A stretch of DNA of 49,751 nt from Henriciella sp. (GTDB lineage: Bacteria > Pseudomonadota > Alphaproteobacteria > Caulobacterales > Hyphomonadaceae). The notes under the pieces were generated by a model that saw only the letters and a list, made by a program, of their open reading frames with translations, was not told the DNA's origin and ran no database searches. Positions 43,703 to 49,751 of the stretch are shown one piece after another; within the stretch, counting starts at the first letter, position 1; every line of letters starts with the position of its first letter. The stretch lies in the NCBI GenBank assembly GCA_012960415.1, contig DUBH01000019.1, positions 52,959-102,709 of the forward strand. Reading direction: 5' to 3'. The position numbers were made by a program, and so were the translations under genes.

Positions 43703-44308
43703 CTAGCTCGCGTCAGCGAGGTTCTGGTTTGCGAAGTCCCAGTTGACCAGATTTTCCAGGAACGCGTCCATATAGTTCGGGCGCGAGTTCTGGTAGTCGA
43801 GGTAATATGCGTGCTCCCAGACATCCATGGTGAGAAGCGGCGTCGCGCCGTCTTCGGTCACCGGGGTCTCGGCGTTTGGCGTCTTGCGAATGGCGAGCTT
43901 GCCATCCTTCAGGACCAGCCATGCCCAGCCGGAGCCGAACTGGCCGCCGCCAGCTGCCTTGAATTCTTCAGCGAACTTTTCGTAGGAGCCAAAGTCCTCG
44001 TCGATCTTATTTGCGATCGCACCGGTCGGCTTGCCGCCGCCGCCTGGCTTCATGGAGTGCCAGTAGAAGGTGTGATTCCAGACCTGCGCGGCGTTGTTGA
44101 AAAGGCCGGCCTTGGAGCTGTCGCCTGAAGCATCCTTGATGATCTTCTCAAGCGGTGCGTTGGCGTGGTCGGTGCCTTCGATCAGCTTGTTGAGGTTGTT
44201 CACATAGGCCTGATGGTGCTTGCCATAGTGAAAGTTGAGGGTCTCTTCGGACACGTGCGGTGAAAGGGCATCGCGGGAATAGGGAAGAGGTGGAAGATCA
44301 AATGCCAT
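43703..44308 (-). CDS. sodB: Superoxide dismutase (Fe-type)
   Basis: 201 residues. Metal ligands are His27 ([10 protein letters not shown]), His79 ([12 protein letters not shown]), Asp162 and His166 ([12 protein letters not shown]). The [11 protein letters not shown] block is characteristic of the iron form. It converts superoxide to hydrogen peroxide and oxygen in the cytoplasm. The start is ATG at 44306-44308 after AGGAGTGACCAC. The gene is divergent from the NDUFAF6-like gene, and a 16-bp palindrome lies between them. Confidence 0.96.
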   Translation of the reverse strand: MAFDLPPLPYSRDALSPHVSEETLNFHYGKHHQAYVNNLNKLIEGTDHANAPLEKIIKDASGDSSKAGLFNNAAQVWNHTFYWHSMKPGGGGKPTGAIANKIDEDFGSYEKFAEEFKAAGGGQFGSGWAWLVLKDGKLAIRKTPNAETPVTEDGATPLLTMDVWEHAYYLDYQNSRPNYMDAFLENLVNWDFANQNLADAS

Positions 44309-44332
44309 GTGGTCACTCCTTGCTGTATTGCT

Positions 44333-44348
44333 GCCTTTTATAAAAGGC
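44333..44348. promoter_or_regulatory. 16-bp perfect palindrome between sodB and the NDUFAF6-like gene
   Basis: GCCTTTTATAAAAGGC is a perfect 16-base palindrome with no loop, 25 bases upstream of sodB and 15 bases upstream of the divergent gene. TATAAA-like -10 elements read in both directions within it. It could be an operator for a dimeric regulator (for example an iron or oxidative stress factor), or merely a symmetric promoter core. The sequence is seen; the function is inferred. Confidence 0.5.
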
Positions 44349-44362
44349 GTTTGCTCACAGAT

Positions 44363-45022
44363 ATGGTTGCCATGACGATTAGTTCCACCCCGCCGGACCC
44401 TGAAATATGGGCGACTATCGACAGAAGGCTGCGGACAGGCGACGAAGACCGCTGGCTTTCGTCGCGCTATGCAGAGCCTGACGCACGCAATGATCTCATC
44501 GCCCTCTATGCCTTTTGCTGGGAGCTGGCGCGCGTCCGCCTCATCGTGACTGAGCCGACGCTTGCCGCCATTCGTTTTCAGTGGTGGCGAGACGCCCTGG
44601 CAGAGCTTGAAGAGGGGCGTCCGCCGCGCGCCCACGATGTGGTCTCAGTGGTCGCTGTGATGCTGGATCGGTCCGCTCTGACCACGGCCGATCTCGTTTC
44701 GATCATCGATGGATACGAAGCTGCCTTCGAGCAGAACGACCGCGCGCTTGAGCCGGAAGCCGTAATCGCCCGCTATGCCTCAAGCATTGTCGCGCCGTCA
44801 GTCGACCTCGGCTCCGACGTCGAAAACCTCGCGCTCGAATTCGCTGCAGCGCGAAGAGGTGACGCAGTGGCGTCACCCGCGCCGATCACGCCCCTGCCGT
44901 CTTCTGTCCTGCCTTCGCTTGCGCATCTCCGATTGCGCAAGCTGTATGCTCGAGGCGCTGCGCCGCGCCCGCTATCGAAACGGCTCAGCGTGTTCCGAGC
45001 CGTGCTTTCCGGGAAAGTCTAG
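44363..45022 (+). CDS. Squalene/phytoene synthase superfamily protein, NDUFAF6-like
   Basis: 219 residues from the ATG at 44363; ATG at 44372 is also possible. [31 protein letters not shown], then [16 protein letters not shown], match the family. The Asp-rich D-x-x-x-D prenyl-diphosphate motif after YAFC is absent (ELARVRLIV instead), so it is unlikely to make phytoene or squalene. Such short alphaproteobacterial forms resemble NDUFAF6, a complex I assembly factor of mitochondria. It stands alone, without other carotenoid genes. Complex I subunit NDUFA12 is encoded elsewhere in this window. Confidence 0.82.
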   Translation: MVAMTISSTPPDPEIWATIDRRLRTGDEDRWLSSRYAEPDARNDLIALYAFCWELARVRLIVTEPTLAAIRFQWWRDALAELEEGRPPRAHDVVSVVAVMLDRSALTTADLVSIIDGYEAAFEQNDRALEPEAVIARYASSIVAPSVDLGSDVENLALEFAAARRGDAVASPAPITPLPSSVLPSLAHLRLRKLYARGAAPRPLSKRLSVFRAVLSGKV

Positions 45023-45140
45023 GCACATCCAGCTTGGCGCGTGACATCGAAAATCAATAAAGCTAAAGTCTTTTGATCGGGCCGTCGTCGGCCACGCGCC
45101 GCACGCTCCGGCGCATCAAAACTCGATCGAAGGACACGTC

Positions 45141-48035
45141 ATGAAGCTCAGGGCCTGCACAGCGCTTGCAACCATTCTCACACTGGCCGTAACACCTGCG
45201 ACGGTCGCCGCGCAGCAGGCCGAGTCTGTCGAGGCGCAGACCAGCGTCGCAGAAGAGGTCGCTGCGGCACCTGAGTTTGAAATCGAGTTTGAGAAATTCA
45301 CGCTGGAAAACGGCCTCGAAGTCATACTGCAGGTCGACAGGTCTGACCCAATCGTCGCCTTCTCCACCGTCGTCCATGTTGGCTCTAACCGCGAGCGTCC
45401 GGGCCGGACGGGCTTTGCACACTTCTTTGAACACATGGCGTTCAACGATTCGGAAAACGTGCCGCGCGGCTGGAACCGCAAGGCCATCCCCGATTGGGGC
45501 GGCAGCCGCAATGGCGGCACATGGTCGGACGGCACCATCTACTATGAAGTCGTCCCGAAAGACGCGGTCGACAAGATCCTCTGGATCGACTCCGACCGTC
45601 TTGGCTACATGATCAATACGGTGACCGAAGCGGCGCTCGAGCGTGAGAAGCAGGTCGTCAAGAATGAGAAACGCGAGCGGGTCGACAACCAGCCTTATGG
45701 CTACACCCAGGAAGTCATCCGCAAGGCGCTTTACCCGGAAGGCCACCCATACAGCTGGACAGTGATCGGCCAGCTGCCAGACCTGCAGGCTGCGACGCTC
45801 GATGACCTGAAGGAATTCTATACCGAATATTACGGGGCAGGGAATGCGACGCTCGCCATTGTTGGTGACATAGACATCGAAGAAATGAAGGGAAAGGTCC
45901 AACGCTGGTTCGGCGAAATCCGCCGCGGCCCAGATGTTGAGCCACTCACGCCGATGCCTGTCTCGCTCGAAGAGACCAAGTCCTTCTGGTTCGAGGACAA
46001 TTTCGCGACACTGCCAGAACTTCGCCTGACATTCCCGACGGTCGCATCCTATGACGAAGATGAGCAGGCCCTGAACGTCCTCGCCCGCCTCATCGCAGGC
46101 ACGAAGAACTCACCACTCTACCGCGAGATCGTGGAGGAGCAGGCGCTCGCCCCGGATGTCTCGGCCTATAATAACAGCATGGAACTCGCCGGGGAGTTTG
46201 TCTTCCGTGTACGTGCAAAATCCGGAACGGACCTTGATGCCGTCAAGGCGGCGCTCGATGCCGCGCTCACCGACTTCGAAGATAATGGCGTAAACGAGCT
46301 CGACCTGGAGCGTATCAAGGCCGAGCAGGAAACAATTCTGTACAATAAGCTTTCGACCGTTCTGGGCAAAGCCAACCAGCTTGCCACGGATAATGAGTTT
46401 GCAGGCGACCCGGCCAACTCAATCCGCACGGCGGAGTTGCTGCGCGCTGTGACGGCTGAAGACGTGATGCGGGTCTACGAGACCTATATCAAGGACAAGC
46501 CGTCCATCATCACCAGCTTCGTGCCGCAGGGCGAAACGGCTCTCGCGCTGGAAGGTGCTGAACAGGCCGAAGTCTGGATTGAGGATGTGCGCTCTGACGT
46601 CGCCAGCGAGGAAGTTTCTCAGGGCGAAGAGGCTGAATATGAGAAGACGCCAAGCCAGTATGACCGCTCCGAGCCGCCCTTTGGTGAGCTTCCGCTGATC
46701 GAGATGCCCGAAGTCTGGCAGGCATCGCTCGGCGAAGGCGCAGAGCTCTTCGGCATCGAGAATGACGAGCTGCCACTGGTCACCTTCGATATCGTCTTCG
46801 ACGCTGGTTCCTGGCTCGACCCGCAGGATAAGGTAGGCACGGCAAACCTTGTCGCGGAAATGCTGAATGAGGGCACGGCTACGAAGACACCAGCCGAACT
46901 GGAGCAGGCCATCGGTCTTCTCGGCTCCGGTGTGAGCATCAGCGCTGGCGCGACCAGTGTCACAATCAGCGCGACATCCCTTGCCCGCAATTTCGAAGAG
47001 ACCGTCGCGCTCATCGAAGAAATGATCTCGTCGCCGCGCTGGGGTGAGGAAGACTTCGAGCGTGAGAAGTCAGCCGCCCTCACGACCATCCGCGACCGCC
47101 AGGCCAATCCGCAATACATTGCTGCGGGCGCCTTCGCGCAGCTGATCTATGGCGCGGACCATCCGCAGGGGCGCTTCAGCATTGGAACGGAAGAGAGCGT
47201 CAGCGCAATCGAGCTTGATGATCTCAAATCCTACTTCGACCAGATGCTGGCCAGCGATGTGCGCATGCATATTGCCGGCGACGTCTCGCAGGCCCGCGCC
47301 GAAACCGCCTTTGCGGGCGTCGCAGGCTTGCTCTCTAATGAAGACACTGCGCGGCCAGACTACGAGGTCGCTGAACAGGACGATGAGGGCAAAGTCTACT
47401 TCATCGACGTGCCAGGATCGAAGCAAAGTGTACTGAATATCGGTAAGCTGATCGTCCCCACGACCGATCCGGACTACAAGCCTATTGATTTCGCCAATGA
47501 GAAACTCGGCGGCGGCATTAGCGGCGACCTTGCCCAGGTCCTGCGCATCGAGAAGGGCTATACCTATGGTGCCTATTCCTATCTGAGTGACGGCACCGAG
47601 CCGCAGACCTTCAGGATCGGCACCAGCGTTCGCGCCAATGCGACGGGTGCATCGCTCGATGTCATTCGCGAAATGCTGCAGGATTACGGGCCGACCTTTG
47701 ACGATGACGCCGTAGAGCTCACCCGCCAGAAAGTCGTGAAGGCGAACACGCGCGCCTTCGAAAGCCTCAACGCGAAGCTCGGCATCCTGCATGAGATTAG
47801 CGAATACGACCGCCCGTTTGACTTCGTTGAGCAGGAGCAGCAGGCGCTCCTTTCCATGCCGCGTGAGGAATATCAGCGCGTGATCAGCGAATATCTCGCA
47901 GAGCCCCAGATGACCTGGGTTATCGTGGGCGATGGCGAGACCCAGCTTGAGCCTGTGACCGAGTTTGCGGGCGGGGAAGTCACCGTCCTCGACATTCACG
48001 GCCAGCCTGTCGAACAGGCCGCCGCTGACGAATAA
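45141..48035 (+). CDS. Exported M16 zinc metallopeptidase (two-domain, pitrilysin/PqqL-like)
   Basis: 964 residues. A signal peptide (about 1-25, TVAAQQ) sends it to the periplasm. The zinc motif His94-Phe-Phe-Glu97-His98 (GFAHFFEHMAF) is in the first M16 half, and the third ligand Glu is likely in EREKQVVKNEKRERVDN (near 170). The second half (about 515-940) lacks the zinc motif (TANLVAEMLNEGTA) but has the R/Y motif LRIEKGYTYGAYSYLS near residue 805. That is the normal active-plus-inactive pairing. The repeated architecture supports a degrading peptidase of unknown substrate. It ends 40 bases from the convergent efflux gene. Confidence 0.93.
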   Translation: MKLRACTALATILTLAVTPATVAAQQAESVEAQTSVAEEVAAAPEFEIEFEKFTLENGLEVILQVDRSDPIVAFSTVVHVGSNRERPGRTGFAHFFEHMAFNDSENVPRGWNRKAIPDWGGSRNGGTWSDGTIYYEVVPKDAVDKILWIDSDRLGYMINTVTEAALEREKQVVKNEKRERVDNQPYGYTQEVIRKALYPEGHPYSWTVIGQLPDLQAATLDDLKEFYTEYYGAGNATLAIVGDIDIEEMKGKVQRWFGEIRRGPDVEPLTPMPVSLEETKSFWFEDNFATLPELRLTFPTVASYDEDEQALNVLARLIAGTKNSPLYREIVEEQALAPDVSAYNNSMELAGEFVFRVRAKSGTDLDAVKAALDAALTDFEDNGVNELDLERIKAEQETILYNKLSTVLGKANQLATDNEFAGDPANSIRTAELLRAVTAEDVMRVYETYIKDKPSIITSFVPQGETALALEGAEQAEVWIEDVRSDVASEEVSQGEEAEYEKTPSQYDRSEPPFGELPLIEMPEVWQASLGEGAELFGIENDELPLVTFDIVFDAGSWLDPQDKVGTANLVAEMLNEGTATKTPAELEQAIGLLGSGVSISAGATSVTISATSLARNFEETVALIEEMISSPRWGEEDFEREKSAALTTIRDRQANPQYIAAGAFAQLIYGADHPQGRFSIGTEESVSAIELDDLKSYFDQMLASDVRMHIAGDVSQARAETAFAGVAGLLSNEDTARPDYEVAEQDDEGKVYFIDVPGSKQSVLNIGKLIVPTTDPDYKPIDFANEKLGGGISGDLAQVLRIEKGYTYGAYSYLSDGTEPQTFRIGTSVRANATGASLDVIREMLQDYGPTFDDDAVELTRQKVVKANTRAFESLNAKLGILHEISEYDRPFDFVEQEQQALLSMPREEYQRVISEYLAEPQMTWVIVGDGETQLEPVTEFAGGEVTVLDIHGQPVEQAAADE

Positions 48036-48042
48036 TCATTGC

Positions 48043-48074
48043 GCGCGCCGGACACCCAACCGCGTCCGGCGCGC
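48043..48074. terminator. Hairpin between convergent M16 and efflux genes
   Basis: GCGCGCCGGAC (48043-48053) and GTCCGGCGCGC (48064-48074) form a perfect 11-bp GC-rich stem with a ten-base loop, exactly between the two stop codons. There is no long T run on either side, so it is a less certain terminator for both strands. Confidence 0.55.
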
Positions 48075-49751
48075 CTATCTCGCTTGCGATGGATCCAGCT
48101 TCGGCTTCGGCATGAAGGCCAGAAAGCCAAGCACGATGACGAACCAGATTCCGATGACGAGGAAGCAGTCGCGAAAAGCGTAGACAGCTGCCTCACTGGA
48201 TATCTGGCGTCCAAGCTCACCGAATGCCGACTGGAATGCCGGCAGCTGCGGCATGCCGTTCCGCTCCAGCTCGCGCGCAATCTGGACATGGGTGTAGGAG
48301 AGCTGTGCATTTGCTTCATTGATGCCGGAAGCCAGATGTTCGCCATGAAAGATGAGCCGTCTCTGCAGCAGGATGGCGAGCAGATTGACGCCAAACGCTC
48401 CGCCAATCTGCATGAGGAAGGATGCGCCGCCCGTTGCAGACGCCAGCAGCGGCGGCGGCACGGCGCGCACCGCCGTCGTGTTCGCGGGCGGCATGCAAAA
48501 ACTGATCCCGATGCGGCTGAGCACGATCCAGAACACCAGCGTCCAGTAAGGCGTCAGCGCGGTCACATGCGATAGCAGGAAGGCCGACGTCCCGAACGAG
48601 ATGATGCCGAAAGCGAGCAGCCAGCGCACATCCACCTTGTCCGTCAGGCGTCCGGCAATCGGGAACCCGATAACCATGGCAAGCCCTGCCGGGATCATCA
48701 TCACGCCCGCTGCCGTCGGCGAATAATGCTGCACCAGCTGCACAAAGAGTGGGATCATGTATGTCGAGCCGTAGATCGCGATCCCCGTCGCCGAGATGAC
48801 GAGCCCTGCCGACCAGAACTGGCGATAGGTGAAGATCTTCGGGTTCAGCGCGGGGAAGGGATGGCGCCGCTCCCAGAAATAGAAGGCGATTCCTGCGATA
48901 AAGCCGACCGCAAACTTGATAAGGGAGATATCCGAATCCCAGCCGTCACGATTGCCGCCCGCAAAGCCGGACAGGAAGGACACGGCCGATACGCTGAGAA
49001 GGATCAGGCCCTGCCAGTCGAGCGGGCGTTTCTCAGCTTGCTGCGCCGGGTCTGCCTTTGGCATTAGCAGAGGTGCTGCTGCCAGCGCCAGAAGAGCCAG
49101 CGGTACCGTCGCGACAAAGACCAGCCGCCAGCTCGACAGGTCCACGGCGACGCCGCCCAGCGCGGGTCCAAACGCAGGCGCCAGCACGACACCGATCGAG
49201 AAGATGCCGATCGCCGTCCCGCGCTGCTTGTCGGGGAAAGTCTGGAAGATCAGGAACATCGACATGGGCTGCAGCAGACCCGCCGCCATGCCCTGCATTG
49301 CCCGCGCCACGATGAGGAGTGCAAGCGTGTTGCTGACCGCGCCAAGAAGCGAGCCAGCCACGAACATCAGCATGCCGAATATGTAAGTGGCACGTGGTCC
49401 GTATGCGGACATAGCCCAAGCATTCGCGAGCATCGCAATCGTAGAAGAGGCGAGAAACGCCGTCGACATCCATTGCGCCTGATCCTGTCCAAGGCCGAAG
49501 GCCCCGATGATGGCGGGCAGGGCGACATTGATGGTCGTCGCCGCCAGCAGTGTCGACATGGACCCGATCAGCATCGAGAAGAGCAGAAACCAGCGATAGG
49601 ACGCCCCGAACTGGGCGAAGCGCTTGGCGTCGATATCTATCGCGACCGCAGGGGTGAGATTCCCGAAGGCATGGAGCGCACCTGGAAGGTGCCCATATTC
49701 AGTATTGTTGATGGGTATATGACCGTGAACGGCGGCGGCAAATACGCCTTG
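48075..49751 (-). CDS. DHA2-family multidrug efflux MFS transporter (5' end outside window)
   Basis: The stop is at 48075-48077 and the frame is open to the window edge. A start at the ATG of 49572-49574 would cut into the first membrane helix (WFLLLSMLIGSMSTLL), and no ATG, GTG or TTG lies in frame between it and the edge, so the true start is probably beyond the window. It has about fourteen predicted helices. ALPAIIGAFGLGQDQAQWMSTAF and GALSNTL-like regions fit the EmrB/QacA (DHA2) family, with motif C-like GPALGG (near the fifth helix). It exports hydrophobic drugs by proton antiport. An EmrA partner may lie beyond the edge. Confidence 0.9.
   Translation of the reverse strand, partial: QGVFAAAVHGHIPINNTEYGHLPGALHAFGNLTPAVAIDIDAKRFAQFGASYRWFLLFSMLIGSMSTLLAATTINVALPAIIGAFGLGQDQAQWMSTAFLASSTIAMLANAWAMSAYGPRATYIFGMLMFVAGSLLGAVSNTLALLIVARAMQGMAAGLLQPMSMFLIFQTFPDKQRGTAIGIFSIGVVLAPAFGPALGGVAVDLSSWRLVFVATVPLALLALAAAPLLMPKADPAQQAEKRPLDWQGLILLSVSAVSFLSGFAGGNRDGWDSDISLIKFAVGFIAGIAFYFWERRHPFPALNPKIFTYRQFWSAGLVISATGIAIYGSTYMIPLFVQLVQHYSPTAAGVMMIPAGLAMVIGFPIAGRLTDKVDVRWLLAFGIISFGTSAFLLSHVTALTPYWTLVFWIVLSRIGISFCMPPANTTAVRAVPPPLLASATGGASFLMQIGGAFGVNLLAILLQRRLIFHGEHLASGINEANAQLSYTHVQIARELERNGMPQLPAFQSAFGELGRQISSEAAVYAFRDCFLVIGIWFVIVLGFLAFMPKPKLDPSQAR

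Noticed and set aside
47070-47999. 309-codon minus-strand frame within the M16 gene
   Set aside because: Antisense shadow of the protease second domain; no ribosome site or motif.
49637-49751. Short minus-strand frame (KAYLPPPFTVIYPS..., 37 residues, stop TAG at 49637-49639) that might be the end of an upstream gene
   Set aside because: It overlaps the open efflux frame and shows no family signature; too short at the window edge to judge.
1-49751. CRISPR arrays, tRNA/rRNA genes, transposases, phage genes or attachment sites
   Set aside because: Gaps are short and filled with promoters or terminators; no spaced direct repeats, cloverleaf or transposase motifs were seen.

Overview
The window looks like a chromosomal core segment of an alphaproteobacterium, most likely in the Caulobacterales/Hyphomonadaceae neighbourhood. 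This is inferred from the high, even GC content, the dense divergent and convergent packing, the mitochondrial-type complex I subunit NDUFA12, an HdaA-type DnaA regulator, and gene orders I recognise from that class (purN-purM-DUF2066-hdaA-ppk-ppx; NDUFA12/DUF2155/aat/accC/accB/aroQ). I see no insertion sequence, prophage, CRISPR array, rRNA or tRNA. No gap between genes exceeds about 170 bases.

Region 1 (1-5.6 kb): the start of topA; lptF-lptG for LPS export; divergent pepA, a small unknown gene and holC; a small membrane protein; ndk. Region 2 (5.6-16.4 kb): a short BLUF blue-light sensor behind a CtrA-like box; purM-purN; DUF2066-hdaA-ppk-ppx; an RNase D gene split by an in-frame TAA; aspS. 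Region 3 (16.4-20.2 kb) is the most unusual part. It holds two exported pentapeptide-repeat proteins with conserved cysteine pairs, and a 759-residue protein that keeps the C-terminal TSCPD domain and zinc ribbon of class II ribonucleotide reductase but has no recognisable catalytic barrel.

Region 4 (20.3-28.7 kb): NDUFA12, an MCE/MlaD-like protein, DUF2155, aat, accC-accB, aroQ; thiS, an SRPBCC protein and thiG; a ScsC/DsbA-like thiol oxidoreductase and an M48 TPR metalloprotease. Region 5 (28.8-33.8 kb): a ferric-iron ABC importer with a candidate Fur box, and thiO, which completes a loose thiazole-synthesis set. Region 6 (33.8-40.7 kb): a catabolic block of two acyl-CoA dehydrogenases, a PaaI-like thioesterase, an EstB-like serine hydrolase, a DUF3253 protein, an enoyl-CoA hydratase and a coniferyl-aldehyde-type dehydrogenase.

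Region 7 (40.7-49.75 kb): an orphan PAS-HisKA_2 kinase, an RhlE-like helicase with a long basic tail, Fe-type sodB divergent from an NDUFAF6-like gene across a 16-bp perfect palindrome, a two-domain M16 protease, and a DHA2 drug efflux pump cut by the window edge.

Most genes are ordinary housekeeping genes. The best candidates for something undescribed are the RNR-derived pseudoenzyme next to the pentapeptide pair, the split RNase D, the CtrA-box BLUF promoter and the sodB/NDUFAF6 palindrome. Function calls come from reading motifs and from family knowledge; no search was run.
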